A stretch of DNA of 50,759 bases, from positions 1 to 50,759 of the forward strand of contig JAVCCW010000002.1 in assembly GCA_030765235.1 (NCBI GenBank), in the 5' to 3' direction. The notes under the pieces are model-generated. The model was not told the origin of the DNA, did not search any database, and saw only the letters and a list, made by a program, of their open reading frames with translations. Positions 7,084-16,858 of this stretch are shown one piece after another (the stretch's first letter is position 1; every line of letters starts with the position of its first letter). Position numbers and translations under genes: made by a program. This DNA is from Candidatus Gorgyraea atricola (lineage in GTDB: Bacteria > Omnitrophota > Gorgyraeia > Gorgyraeales > Gorgyraeaceae).

Positions 7084-8322
7084 ATGAAAAAAAATAAGAT
7101 CTACATTATTGATGTAACAAACAGGGACGGTGTGCAGACCTCTAGGCTGGGCCTGGCAAAGCTAGAGAAGACCATGATAAACATGCTGCTGAATGACATG
7201 GGTGTATTTGGCAGTGAGTTTGGTTTTCCTGTAACGCGCCACGAGACCAATTATCTAAATGCAAATCTCGAGCTTGCGCGCAAAGGCGTTTTAAAGCCTA
7301 TTCTCCTGAATGGCTGGGTCAGGGCCATAAAGCAAGATGTACAGAAGGCGCTCGAGCTGACAGATATTGAAAATCTAAATCTTTCTATATCCACGTCTGA
7401 GCAGATGACGCGCGGGAAATTCCAGGGAAAAAAGACCAGGGATGATGTATTGAAGATGATGACAGGTGCTCTGGACTATGCGCGAAAGAAAAAGAAATTG
7501 AAAATAATTGGCGTAAACGCGGAAGATGCGTCCAGGACTGACCTGCCGTTTCTTATAAAATTCGCAAAGCTGGCCAGAGACCATGGCGCAGACAGGATCA
7601 GGTATTGCGATACGCTCGGCTACGACGACCCATTCACTATTTACAAAAGGGTAAGGGTGCTTGCAAGCGAGGTAAGACTTCCCATAGAGCTGCACTGTCA
7701 CAATGATCTTGGTATGGTAACGGCATGCTCGATCGCAGGCGCAAAGGCAGCAGTCGATGCCGGGTGCGACGCGTATATAAATACGACTGTCAATGGCATG
7801 GGTGAGAGGGCTGGCAATGCGGACCTGGTGTCTGTGATACTCGCCCTTAAATACTCAAGCGGGTTCAAGGGAAAATATCCTCTTGACGAAAAGATCAAGC
7901 TGGGCCATGCGTGGAAGATCGCGAAGTACGCATCGTTTGCTTTTAATGTGCCTATACCTATAAATCAGCCAGGAGTTGGCGCAAATGCGTTTGCGCATGA
8001 ATCAGGTATTCACGCGGACGGCGCCTTAAAAGACAGACGCAATTACGAACTCTATGATTTTGAGGAGCTCGGCAGGGGCGAGGCAGAAGTTGTTGAGACA
8101 GGCAGACAGATTACCGCGGGCGAATATAGCGGCATCAAGGGTTTTAGAAATGTCTACGAGAAGCTTGAAGTAAAGTTTAAGAATGACAAAGAGGCCACAA
8201 ATATCCTTGAGCTCGTGCGATACGCTAATGTGCACACGCAGCAGCCTCTCACAAGCTACGAGCTTAAGTTCATAGCCAAGTATCCAGACATAGCAAAGCA
8301 GATATTTAAAGTAGATCCATAA
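7084..8322 (+). CDS. DRE-TIM metallolyase: homocitrate synthase / Re-citrate synthase-like
   Basis: Acetyl-CoA-dependent condensing enzyme of the homocitrate/2-isopropylmalate synthase family. Visible marks are the N-terminal DVTNRDGVQ (the family's R-D pair that binds the metal and 2-oxoacid), the HxH metal site in LHCHNDLG (~203), NGMGERAGNAD, and HESGIHADG (~304). The variant NRDGVQ in place of the common LRDGEQ, and the absence of the LeuA C-terminal regulatory domain, argue against ordinary LeuA. Re-citrate synthase of anaerobes or homocitrate synthase are the main options; I cannot choose between them from sequence. It starts nine bases after serA and precedes purA by 18 bases, so it is probably co-transcribed. 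Confidence 0.75.
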   Translation: MKKNKIYIIDVTNRDGVQTSRLGLAKLEKTMINMLLNDMGVFGSEFGFPVTRHETNYLNANLELARKGVLKPILLNGWVRAIKQDVQKALELTDIENLNLSISTSEQMTRGKFQGKKTRDDVLKMMTGALDYARKKKKLKIIGVNAEDASRTDLPFLIKFAKLARDHGADRIRYCDTLGYDDPFTIYKRVRVLASEVRLPIELHCHNDLGMVTACSIAGAKAAVDAGCDAYINTTVNGMGERAGNADLVSVILALKYSSGFKGKYPLDEKIKLGHAWKIAKYASFAFNVPIPINQPGVGANAFAHESGIHADGALKDRRNYELYDFEELGRGEAEVVETGRQITAGEYSGIKGFRNVYEKLEVKFKNDKEATNILELVRYANVHTQQPLTSYELKFIAKYPDIAKQIFKVDP

Positions 8323-9573
<1,251 letters not shown>

Positions 9574-9577
9574 TCTG

Positions 9578-9614
9578 TTCAAAAAAGCCGAGGCTGGACC
9601 TCGGCTTTTTTGAA
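9578..9614. terminator. Rho-independent terminator after purA
   Basis: A-rich left arm AAAAAAGCCGAGG (9581-9593), 5-nt loop ctgga, right arm CCTCGGC with six T. The symmetry of A and T tracts makes it bidirectional. It cleanly ends the serA-purA group. Confidence 0.93.
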
Positions 9615-9629
9615 AATAGGAGGGGATAA

Positions 9630-11720
9630 ATGTTATTTCTTGTACCTATCGGGTCTTTAATCGCGATAATTTTTGCAATTTTTCTTATATGTAAGATAAT
9701 GCGGCAGGATGAGGGCACGCCCGAGATGAAGCAGATCGCTGGCTGGGTAAGAGAGGGCGCTTACGCGTATATAAAGAGACAATATTTAGTAGTTGGTCTA
9801 TTTTTCGCAGTCGTATTCTGCGTCTTATTTTTTCTGTATCTCAGGGGATACCTTATAATATTCGTGCCATTCGCGTTTTTGACAGGTGGGTTTTTCTCAG
9901 GGCTTTGCGGGTTTATCGGCATGGCTGTGGCCACACGCGCGTCAAGCCGCACGACTAACGCAGCGCGTACCAGCTTAAACGGCGCGCTTAGCATCGCGTT
10001 CTCGAGCGGCGCAGTCATGGGTCTCATGGTCGTGGGACTCGGACTCCTGGACCTGAGTATATGGTATTATTTTCTTGACTGGTACTATCGCGGGCTCGAA
10101 GAAGCAGTCAGGATCCAGCATATTACCAGCACGATGCTGAACTTCGGCATGGGCGCAAGCTTCATGGCGCTATTCGCGCGAGTTGGCGGCGGCATCTTTA
10201 CTAAGGCCGCAGACGTGGGCGCGGACCTTGTGGGCAAGATCGAGGCTGGCATACCTGAAGACGACCCGCGCAACCCCGCTGTGATCGCGGACAATGTCGG
10301 CGACAATGTCGGTGATGTCGCAGGCATGGGCGCGGATCTTTACGAGTCTTACGTTGGCTCCATAGTCGCGACTATGGCATTGGGCGCTGCTGCGTTCGTG
10401 AGTTACGGACAGAGCCTTAAAGGTATCACTGTGCCTCTTGTCATGGCAGCTGTGGGAGTTATCGCGAGTGTCATAGGCACGCTTTTTGTGCGCTCAGGTG
10501 AGAAGGCAGATCAGAACGAGCTTCTCATGGCCTTGCGGAAAGGAGTGTTTACGAGTGCCGCTTTAGTCGCAGTCAGTTCATATTTTGTTATAAAATTTAT
10601 ACTCGGCATAGAATTTATAGGTGTGTACTGGGCAGTTCTTTCAGGCCTCCTGGCCGGCATCATAATGGGCCTCTCAACAGAATTTTTCACTTCAGATAAA
10701 TATTCACCTACTCGCACAGTGGCCAAATCCTCAGCTACAGGCCCAGCCACAGTAATCATAAGCGGACTCTCAGTCGGCATGATCTCTACAGTAATCCCTG
10801 TGGTAGTGGTGGCGATCGCAATACTGGCAAGTTTTTATCTTTCAGGCGGCGCAAAGGATTTTAATCTCGGGCTCTATGGCGTGGGCATATCTGCTGTGGG
10901 CATGCTCTCTACGCTGGGCATTACGCTTGCTACAGATGCATACGGACCTGTAGCAGACAATGCAGGCGGCAATGCAGAGATGTCTCACCAGCCTCCAGAG
11001 GTGCGGCAGCGTACAGATGCCTTAGACACCTTGGGCAATACAACTGCAGCCACAGGCAAGGGTTTTGCGATCGGTTCTGCAGCGCTTTCAGCCTTGGCAT
11101 TGATAGCTGCATATAGAGCGCACCTTCATATACTCGGTAAGTCTGTAAACACAGATCTTATGAACCCGCGGCTTTTAGCAGGACTTTTTATAGGAGGCAT
11201 GCTTCCATTTGCATTTTGCTCGCTTACAATGAGCGCGGTTGGCAGGGCTGCATCAGGTGTTGTAATGGAGGTAAGGAGGCAATTTAGAGAGATAAAGGGA
11301 CTTATGGAAGGAAAAGAAAAACCAGATTATGCAAAGTGCGTTAGTATTGTCACTGCCAGCGCCCAGAAGGAAATGATACTTCCTTCACTTTTGGCAATAC
11401 TTGCGCCTATCGTGGTCGGACTTCTAATGGGGATCGAGGCAGGTATAGGCCTTTTAGTGGGAGCGCTGATCACAGGCTTTGTACTCGCGATCATGATGGC
11501 AAATTCAGGCGGCGCATGGGACAATGCGAAAAAATATATTGAAAGAGGCCATGAAGGCGGAAAGGGCTCTATTGGTCACAAAGCCGCAGTGGTTGGCGAC
11601 ACAGTGGGTGATCCATTCAAAGACACCTCAGGACCGTCTTTAAACATCCTGATAAAATTGATGTCCATGGTCTCGATCGTATTTGCATCATTTATAATAT
11701 CGAATACACTGTTCAAATAA
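9630..11720 (+). CDS. hppA: Membrane-bound ion-pumping pyrophosphatase, K+-dependent type
   Basis: Polytopic inner-membrane pump that couples pyrophosphate hydrolysis to H+ or Na+ export. Substrate-site motifs are intact: DVGADLVGK then [31 protein letters not shown] region (~190-235), [11 protein letters not shown] (~447), and [14 protein letters not shown] near the C-terminus. The potassium signature reads [16 protein letters not shown]: alanine (not lysine) after NTT marks the K+-dependent subgroup, which contains both Na+ and H+ pumps. About 16 membrane segments are expected, and 696 aa is normal. A strong AGGAGGGG precedes the ATG, directly after the purA terminator. Confidence 0.95.
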   Translation: MLFLVPIGSLIAIIFAIFLICKIMRQDEGTPEMKQIAGWVREGAYAYIKRQYLVVGLFFAVVFCVLFFLYLRGYLIIFVPFAFLTGGFFSGLCGFIGMAVATRASSRTTNAARTSLNGALSIAFSSGAVMGLMVVGLGLLDLSIWYYFLDWYYRGLEEAVRIQHITSTMLNFGMGASFMALFARVGGGIFTKAADVGADLVGKIEAGIPEDDPRNPAVIADNVGDNVGDVAGMGADLYESYVGSIVATMALGAAAFVSYGQSLKGITVPLVMAAVGVIASVIGTLFVRSGEKADQNELLMALRKGVFTSAALVAVSSYFVIKFILGIEFIGVYWAVLSGLLAGIIMGLSTEFFTSDKYSPTRTVAKSSATGPATVIISGLSVGMISTVIPVVVVAIAILASFYLSGGAKDFNLGLYGVGISAVGMLSTLGITLATDAYGPVADNAGGNAEMSHQPPEVRQRTDALDTLGNTTAATGKGFAIGSAALSALALIAAYRAHLHILGKSVNTDLMNPRLLAGLFIGGMLPFAFCSLTMSAVGRAASGVVMEVRRQFREIKGLMEGKEKPDYAKCVSIVTASAQKEMILPSLLAILAPIVVGLLMGIEAGIGLLVGALITGFVLAIMMANSGGAWDNAKKYIERGHEGGKGSIGHKAAVVGDTVGDPFKDTSGPSLNILIKLMSMVSIVFASFIISNTLFK

Positions 11721-11735
11721 GTTTAGGTTCTTCTT

Positions 11736-11777
11736 CTGTCTCTGTAGGCCAGGTTTAAACCTGGCCTACAGAGACAG
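11736..11777. repeat. 26-bp palindrome family, copy 2 (8-bp extended arms)
   Basis: Core palindrome at 11744-11769 with half-site GTAGGCCAGGTTT. Eight more base pairs on each side (CTGTCTCT / AGAGACAG) continue the palindrome to 42 bp. These arms are not shared with the other copies. It lies between hppA and the lipoprotein gene, just upstream of the promoter at 11792. Confidence 0.92.
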
Positions 11778-11791
11778 TTAAGCGAAAAGGC

Positions 11792-11820
11792 TTGACTTTA
11801 CATAGGTACAGTATTATTAT
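11792..11820 (+). promoter_or_regulatory. Sigma70-type promoter for the Pal-like lipoprotein
   Basis: TTGACT (11792-11797), exactly 17 nt, then TATTAT (11815-11820). The in-frame TTG at 11792 that could be read as an early start codon is the -35 box itself, which fixes the real start at the ATG at 11846, preceded by a GGGGG-type ribosome site. Confidence 0.75.
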
Positions 11821-11845
11821 TAAAGAAAAATATAGGGGGTATAAT

Positions 11846-12577
11846 ATGTTCAATAGAAAAGGGTTATGTTGTTTGGTTTTGTGTCTGATTTCGCTTTCTC
11901 TTGTGTTTTCCGGATGCTCAGTGACTATCCAGAAGGGCCGTCGCAGCGATATGGAAAAGATAGAGTCGCTTGAGTACGAGATCGAGGCATTGAATGCCAG
12001 ACTCGCGCAGCTCCAGCAGGCAAAGGATGGCGAGATCTCAGAGCTTGGCAATGCCAAGAAACTCCTGGAAAAACAATTGAAAAGAGAGATAGGCGATAAA
12101 GAGGTGCGCCTGGAAATGGCTGAGAAGGGCCTTGCCATTATATTTTTATCAGAGGTGCTTTTTGATTCTGGAAAGACAGACATAAAAGAAGCAGCTAATC
12201 CTTCACTGAACAAGGTCGCCAAGGTGCTCAAGGAAAATCTGCCAGGCCGGGAAATAGGCATAAGCGGACACACAGATAATGAGCCAATAAAATATTCTGG
12301 ATGGAAATCAAACTGGGAGCTTTCCACTGCAAGGGCAACAAGTGTCCTGCATTATCTGGTAGACGAAAGAGGTGTTGCACCTGAAAAAGTCTCTGCTACG
12401 GGTCATGGCAAATATAAACCAACCGAGTCAAATGATACACCTGAGGGCCAGAGGCAGAACAGACGCGTTGAGATAACAATACTTCCAAAGAACATGGAGA
12501 AGATCCAGGCAGACATGGATAAGATCGCAGAGAGAAAAAGAAAGATCCAAAGACGTCTTAGAAAGTATAAGAAATAA
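11846..12577 (+). CDS. Pal/OmpA-family peptidoglycan-binding lipoprotein
   Basis: Outer-membrane lipoprotein that likely tethers the envelope to peptidoglycan. It has a signal peptide with lipobox FSGC (lipidated Cys24), then a coiled-coil stretch (~residues 35-90, ESLEYEIEALNARLAQLQQ), then a C-terminal OmpA domain. In the OmpA domain the meso-DAP-binding motif is seen as ISGHTDNEPI, then NWELSTARA and GQRQNRRVEI with the binding arginine. A short Lys/Arg-rich tail (~215-243) is unusual. The length is 243 aa. The start at 11846 is chosen because the upstream in-frame codons fall in the promoter. No tol genes are adjacent, so calling it Pal proper is uncertain. Confidence 0.85.
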   Translation: MFNRKGLCCLVLCLISLSLVFSGCSVTIQKGRRSDMEKIESLEYEIEALNARLAQLQQAKDGEISELGNAKKLLEKQLKREIGDKEVRLEMAEKGLAIIFLSEVLFDSGKTDIKEAANPSLNKVAKVLKENLPGREIGISGHTDNEPIKYSGWKSNWELSTARATSVLHYLVDERGVAPEKVSATGHGKYKPTESNDTPEGQRQNRRVEITILPKNMEKIQADMDKIAERKRKIQRRLRKYKK

Positions 12578-12591
12578 AACTGGGGGTGGGC

Positions 12592-12948
12592 ATGGATAAG
12601 AATAAACTTTATTTGATCGCAGCGCCAGCAGTGGTGAGCCTTATTTGCATTGTCCTTGCGGTAAATGCAACGAGTTTGGGATCACAGCTAAATACTGAGA
12701 GGGCTAAGGCAGCAGGGCTTAATACGCAGGTGATCAGTTTAGGGACGCAGTTGGCTAGTCAAGCTGGTCAGGCAGGGATGATCAATGATCTGCAGGGTTC
12801 TTTAGACGCTGCCAGGAGAGACGCGGATGCTGCGAGGGGAGAGCTGGACGCTGCAAGGAGAGAAGTAGAGGGTTTAAGGGCAGCTAATTCTAACCTTGAG
12901 GTAAGGCTTAGCGCGCAAGCAGTAGCACCTGTTCTTGCAGCAGAATAG
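12592..12948 (+). CDS. Small membrane-anchored coiled-coil protein, unknown function
   Basis: Not a family I recognise. It encodes about 118 aa: a short positive N-terminus, one hydrophobic segment (LIAAPAVVSLICIVLAV), then a heptad-like alpha-helical region. That region is rich in Ala, Asp, Arg and Glu, with a reiterated 'LDAARR(D/E)' pattern (around residues 70-95), typical of a coiled coil. The ATG at 12592 is preferred over the GTG at 12586 because the purine-rich GGGGGTGG then serves as ribosome site. It follows the OmpA-like lipoprotein by 14 bases and ends in VAPVLAAE. An envelope structural role is a guess. Confidence 0.65.
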   Translation: MDKNKLYLIAAPAVVSLICIVLAVNATSLGSQLNTERAKAAGLNTQVISLGTQLASQAGQAGMINDLQGSLDAARRDADAARGELDAARREVEGLRAANSNLEVRLSAQAVAPVLAAE

Positions 12949-12977
12949 CGGCATAGAATAATCTTTATGAATCGTGA

Positions 12978-13026
12978 AGGGGGACAGCGACCATTTTTCT
13001 TAGAGAAAAATGGTCGCTGTCCCCCT
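12978..13026. repeat. REP-like perfect hairpin (GGGGACAGCGACC type)
   Basis: Two 23-nt arms pair perfectly around a 3-nt loop (tag). The left arm starts AGGGGGACAGCGACC. Hairpins with this GGGACAGCGACC word recur in many bacterial genomes and are often linked to REP-associated (RAYT) transposases; no transposase is in the window. It separates the coiled-coil gene from uppS and ends 8 bp before the uppS start. Confidence 0.8.
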
Positions 13027-13034
13027 CCCTTTAA

Positions 13035-13736
13035 ATGACGACACAAATACCACAGCATATCGCTATAATAATGGATGGGAATGGCCGTTGGGCCAAGAAA
13101 AGAGGCCTTCCTAAGATATTTGGCCACACCCAAGGCGTGGAATCTGTAAAAAACATAACCAAGGCCTGCGTAAAGTTCAAAGTCAAATACCTCACGCTCT
13201 ACGCGTTTTCTATGGAAAACTGGCAGCGGCCAAAGAATGAAGTCATGAAACTCTTTGGTCTATTGGAAAATTTTTTAAAGAGAGAGATGGCCCTCTTTCA
13301 TGATAACAATGCGAGGCTACGCATAATAGGAGACCGCTCCAGGATCGAGCCAGCGATAAGGAAAATAATAGAGACTGCTGAGAAAGATACAGCTGGTTAC
13401 ACAGGACTTGTTTTAAATATTGCGCTGAGTTATAGTTCAAGGCAGGAGATAGTCAGCGCTGTAAAGGCCATATCAGAAGATGTAAAAAGGGGCGAACTGG
13501 ATCCATCCAAGATAGATGAAGCCCTTTTTTCCACATACCTTTATACCAGGGACTGTCCTGACCCGGATCTTTTGATACGCACGAGTGGCGAGATGCGGGT
13601 GTCAAATTTTATGTTGTGGCAGATATCTTACAGTGAGATTTATGTTACTGAAAAACTCTGGCCAGATTTTGGCGAGAAAGATCTGAAGAAGGCAATAGAA
13701 GAATATAGTAAAAGAGAAAGAAGGTTCGGTAAATAA
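13035..13736 (+). CDS. uppS: Isoprenyl (undecaprenyl) diphosphate synthase
   Basis: Cis-prenyltransferase that makes the C55 carrier lipid for peptidoglycan and LPS. The family start is present: IAIIMDGNGRWA with catalytic Asp14, then KRGLPKIFGHTQG. The C-terminal signature is RTSGEMRVSNFMLWQISYSE. The length of 233 aa is normal. The stop overlaps the cdsA start by one base (taATG). It opens the uppS-cdsA-dxr-rseP-ispG-proS cluster, a conserved arrangement. Confidence 0.96.
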   Translation: MTTQIPQHIAIIMDGNGRWAKKRGLPKIFGHTQGVESVKNITKACVKFKVKYLTLYAFSMENWQRPKNEVMKLFGLLENFLKREMALFHDNNARLRIIGDRSRIEPAIRKIIETAEKDTAGYTGLVLNIALSYSSRQEIVSAVKAISEDVKRGELDPSKIDEALFSTYLYTRDCPDPDLLIRTSGEMRVSNFMLWQISYSEIYVTEKLWPDFGEKDLKKAIEEYSKRERRFGK

Positions 13737-14542
13737 TGCTCAAAAAACGCACGATCACTTCAATGGTTCCAATTTCCATAGCCATCATCACCATATTTTT
13801 CTTGCCCTTACTGGCCTTTAGCATAGTTGCGTCAATATTCATTGGACTTGGCCTTTACGAATTTTTCAGACTAGATCCCAGAAATATCTTTCCTAAAAGT
13901 TTTATGTACCTTGGCATGTTCTCGGGAATCGCACTTCCTTATATCACGCATTTTTTTAGACCTGCAGGGGGACTGTGGGAGGCGTTGTTTTTTATCGTAG
14001 TGCTCATCTCACTTTTTATCATACAGTTTACAAGAAAAGAAAACCAGAATGCAGTGACATTGATCGCGCTGACGCTATTCGGCATATTTTATGTAGGATG
14101 GTTTTTTACATTCCTTGTAAAGATACGATTCTTAGAAGACGGCTATAAGCTGGTAGCGTATTTATTGCTCGTAACAAAGGCAGGAGATATCGGCGCGTAC
14201 CTGGTAGGTTCAAAGTTCGGGAAACATGCCCTTATCCCTAGGATAAGTCCAAAAAAGTCAGTAGAGGGCGCAGTGGGCGGATTTTTATTCAGCATACTGT
14301 TTGCCGTAATTAGCAGGGATTATCTGGTTAGCTGGATGTCGTTAGGAGCTATATTGACAAGCGGTATATTAATAGGTATATTTGCCCAGCTCGGAGACTT
14401 GGCCGAGAGTCTCATGAAGCGGGATTACCAGGTAAAAGACTCAAGTCCTTTTTTTCCAGGTTTAGGAGGCATGCTCGATGTAATCGACAGCATCCTTTTT
14501 ACCGCGCCCATATTTTATATTTATTTAAACATCATTATGTAA
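13736..14542 (+). CDS. cdsA: Phosphatidate cytidylyltransferase
   Basis: Inner-membrane enzyme converting phosphatidic acid and CTP to CDP-diacylglycerol. It has multiple hydrophobic segments and the C-terminal CdsA signature MKRDYQVKDSS...PGLGGMLDVIDS (~residues 222-250). The length of 268 aa is typical. The start overlaps the uppS stop, so translation is coupled. A palindrome (14553-14602) follows before dxr. Confidence 0.93.
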   Translation: MLKKRTITSMVPISIAIITIFFLPLLAFSIVASIFIGLGLYEFFRLDPRNIFPKSFMYLGMFSGIALPYITHFFRPAGGLWEALFFIVVLISLFIIQFTRKENQNAVTLIALTLFGIFYVGWFFTFLVKIRFLEDGYKLVAYLLLVTKAGDIGAYLVGSKFGKHALIPRISPKKSVEGAVGGFLFSILFAVISRDYLVSWMSLGAILTSGILIGIFAQLGDLAESLMKRDYQVKDSSPFFPGLGGMLDVIDSILFTAPIFYIYLNIIM

Positions 14543-14552
14543 CTCTTGCACA

Positions 14553-14602
14553 CCGCGTATCTCCGTAGGCCAGGTTTAAACCTGGCCTACGGAGATACGC
14601 GG
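14553..14602. repeat. 26-bp palindrome family, copy 3 (12-bp extended arms)
   Basis: Core at 14565-14590 with half-site GTAGGCCAGGTTT. Twelve further bases on each side (CCGCGTATCTCC / GGAGATACGCGG) pair perfectly, giving a 50-bp palindrome. The arms differ from those of copies 2 and 4. It lies between cdsA and dxr. Confidence 0.92.
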
Positions 14603-14616
14603 CGGAAGAGGTTTGA

Positions 14617-15720
14617 ATGCAAAAAATAGCAGTCTTAGGTTCAACAGGTTCAATAGGCACAAGTACGCTGGATGTGATTTCCAGGTTTCCGGATAGGTTT
14701 CGCGTGGCCTGCCTTTCAACGAATTCCAATGCGAGCTTACTGGCTAAGCAGGCAAAGAGATTTAAGCCAAAGGCCACATGCGTAGTTAATGAAAAAGGCA
14801 TTAAAGGGCTATGTAAGATGCTGGAAGATGTAAAAGTGGATACAGTTGTCGTTGCCATAGTCGGCTCGTCAGCGCTTTTGCCAATATTAACCGCGCTGGA
14901 TAAAGTAAAAAGGATAGCGCTTGCCAATAAAGAGGCACTTGTCATGGCAGGCAGCATCATCATGAAGAAGGCGAAAAAGAAAAATGTAGAGATAATGCCT
15001 GTAGACAGCGAGCACAGCGCGATCTTTCAATGTATCGCCTCTAATGATACGCGCCAGATAAAAAATATATGCCTTACAGGTTCAGGCGGGCCGCTGCTTA
15101 ATACTTCAAAGAAAAAATTTAAAGGCATTACGCCTCGCCAGGCAGTAAACCACCCAAAATGGAAGATGGGGAAAAAGATCTCTGTGGATTCAGCGACTAT
15201 GATGAATAAAGGGCTTGAGGTGATTGAGGCGCATCATCTTTTTAGCCTGGATGTCAATAGAATCAAGGTATTGATCCACCCTGAGACAGTCGTGCATTCA
15301 ATGGTAGAATTTATCGACGGGTCTATACTGGCGCAAATGGGGAGGTGCGATATGCGGATCCCGATCCAATACGCACTTACATATCCTTCCAGGGCTAGTT
15401 CGTCTGTAAAAGAGATCTCATTTTCTAAACTTGGCGCGCTACATTTTCAGCAGCCTGATTTCAAGAGATTTCCGTGTCTTGAGATCGCGTATGAGGCTGG
15501 TGAGCGCGGCAACACATACCCGTGTGTTTTAAATGCAGCGAATGAAGTAGCGGTAGGAGAGTTTCTTAAAGGTAGGATAAGGTTTACTGATATACCGAGG
15601 CTGATAGAAAAAGTTTTAAATGCGCACAAGGCCGTAAAGAATCCAGGATTAAAAGATATATTAGAAGTGGATACATGGGCGCGCGCTAAAGCAAAGGAGG
15701 TCCAGCGATTAGTTTTATAA
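14617..15720 (+). CDS. dxr: 1-deoxy-D-xylulose 5-phosphate reductoisomerase
   Basis: NADPH-dependent enzyme of the MEP isoprenoid pathway, forming MEP from DXP. Visible marks are the nucleotide-binding GSTGSIGTSTLDVI at the N-terminus, ANKEALVMAG, the metal and substrate residues in PVDSEHSAIFQC, TGSGGPL, and PKWKMGKKISVDSATMMNKGLEVIEAHHLF. The length of 367 aa is slightly short but complete. ispG is two genes downstream and ispH is at 45879, so at least three MEP steps are encoded in this window. Confidence 0.97.
   Translation: MQKIAVLGSTGSIGTSTLDVISRFPDRFRVACLSTNSNASLLAKQAKRFKPKATCVVNEKGIKGLCKMLEDVKVDTVVVAIVGSSALLPILTALDKVKRIALANKEALVMAGSIIMKKAKKKNVEIMPVDSEHSAIFQCIASNDTRQIKNICLTGSGGPLLNTSKKKFKGITPRQAVNHPKWKMGKKISVDSATMMNKGLEVIEAHHLFSLDVNRIKVLIHPETVVHSMVEFIDGSILAQMGRCDMRIPIQYALTYPSRASSSVKEISFSKLGALHFQQPDFKRFPCLEIAYEAGERGNTYPCVLNAANEVAVGEFLKGRIRFTDIPRLIEKVLNAHKAVKNPGLKDILEVDTWARAKAKEVQRLVL
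15692..15710 (+). promoter_or_regulatory. Ribosome binding site supporting the ATT start of rseP
   Basis: AAAGGAGG lies at about 15693-15700 inside the last codons of dxr, seven bases before the ATT at 15708. No ATG, GTG or TTG is suitably placed, as the next candidate (TTG 15735) is 34 bases away. The spacing decides the start. Confidence 0.65.
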
Positions 15721-16781
15721 TTCTTCTTGGTATTTTGGTTGTCGTGCATGAATTCGGGCATTTTATTGTCGCTAAAAAGACTGGCGTGCGCGTGGAAAAA
15801 TTTTCCATTGGATTTGGACCAGAGATATTCGGATTTACAAAAGGCGGAACCAGGTACGCGGTCTCTTTAATACCTCTGGGCGGCTATGTAAAGCTCGCAG
15901 GAGAGACAGAGGCTGAGGCCAGAAAAGGCGAGAAATGGGAGTATATGTCCCGCTCAGTCGGAGAGCGCGCGAGGATAATCTTTGCAGGGCCACTTTTGAA
16001 TTACGTGCTGGCATTTTTTATTTTTTCATTTGTCTTTATTGCTGGTTCACCTACGTTGACTGCTACCATAGGAGGCGTGGTGCCGGATTATCCTGCTGAA
16101 GCAGCAGGCATAAAAGAAGGGGATAAGATCCTAGAGATAAATGGCGAGAGCATTAGTTACTGGGATGATGTAACGCGCATTATCCATACAAATAGAGAAT
16201 CTCGGATCGAACTTGTTATTGAAAGAGACAATAGATTAATAGATCTGACAGTTGAGCCAAAGTCTGAAGACCTTAAGACCATATTTGGTTCAAAGAAAAG
16301 AGTGGGTTTGATAGGTATTCGCCCGGCAGATGAAATAGTATATGTGAAGTATGGATTTATAGAATCATTTTACATGGGTGCTAAGAAATTATCTACACTT
16401 ACCTATATTACATATCGGGCATTGTGGGCTATTGTTACAGGAGCAGTTGCTTTTAAGGACTCAGTAACAGGACCAGTAGGGATTTTTTACATGACAGGAC
16501 AGGCAGCGAAATTAGGAGTCGTTTATTTTTTACAGCTGATGGGAGTAATAAGCGCGTCTTTAGCCATATTTAATCTTTTGCCAGTGCCGGTCCTGGACGG
16601 CGGGCATCTTTTATTCCTTGCAATAGAAAAGGTGCGCAGAAAACCACTTTCATGTAAGCTGCAGGAAAATATAGCGCAGGTAGGCCTCGTATTATTATTG
16701 TGCCTAATGGCATTTGTCTTCTACAGCGACTTCATGCGCTTTGGCATATTCGAAAAGGTCTTAGGATTTTTTGGTAAATAA
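15708..16781 (+). CDS. rseP: RIP metalloprotease RseP (site-2 protease), probable ATT start
   Basis: Intramembrane zinc protease. HEFGH (residues 14-18) supplies the zinc ligands and catalytic Glu; the third ligand lies in VPVLDGGHLL near the C-terminus; one PDZ domain (GGVVPDYPAEAAGIKEGDKILEINGE region) lies between. Reading only ATG/GTG/TTG puts the start at TTG 15735, which would cut off most of the first membrane helix. An in-frame ATT at 15708 sits seven bases after a perfect AAAGGAGG and gives M-S-F-I-I-L-L-G-I-L-V-V-V-H-E-F-G-H, the usual RseP N-terminus. I therefore choose ATT, overlapping dxr by 13 nt; the protein is then 357 aa. Confidence 0.9.
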   Translation: MSFIILLGILVVVHEFGHFIVAKKTGVRVEKFSIGFGPEIFGFTKGGTRYAVSLIPLGGYVKLAGETEAEARKGEKWEYMSRSVGERARIIFAGPLLNYVLAFFIFSFVFIAGSPTLTATIGGVVPDYPAEAAGIKEGDKILEINGESISYWDDVTRIIHTNRESRIELVIERDNRLIDLTVEPKSEDLKTIFGSKKRVGLIGIRPADEIVYVKYGFIESFYMGAKKLSTLTYITYRALWAIVTGAVAFKDSVTGPVGIFYMTGQAAKLGVVYFLQLMGVISASLAIFNLLPVPVLDGGHLLFLAIEKVRRKPLSCKLQENIAQVGLVLLLCLMAFVFYSDFMRFGIFEKVLGFFGK

Positions 16782-16790
16782 AATGACTAG

Positions 16791-16826
16791 TCCCTGTAGG
16801 CCAGGTTTAAACCTGGCCTACAGGGA
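16791..16826. repeat. 26-bp palindrome family, copy 4 (5-bp extended arms)
   Basis: Core at 16796-16821 with half-site GTAGGCCAGGTTT, extended by five more pairs (TCCCT / AGGGA) to 36 bp. It lies between rseP and ispG. Confidence 0.92.
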
Positions 16827-16858
16827 GGGAAGAGGAGCCTTGACAGGTCTAAATTTAT

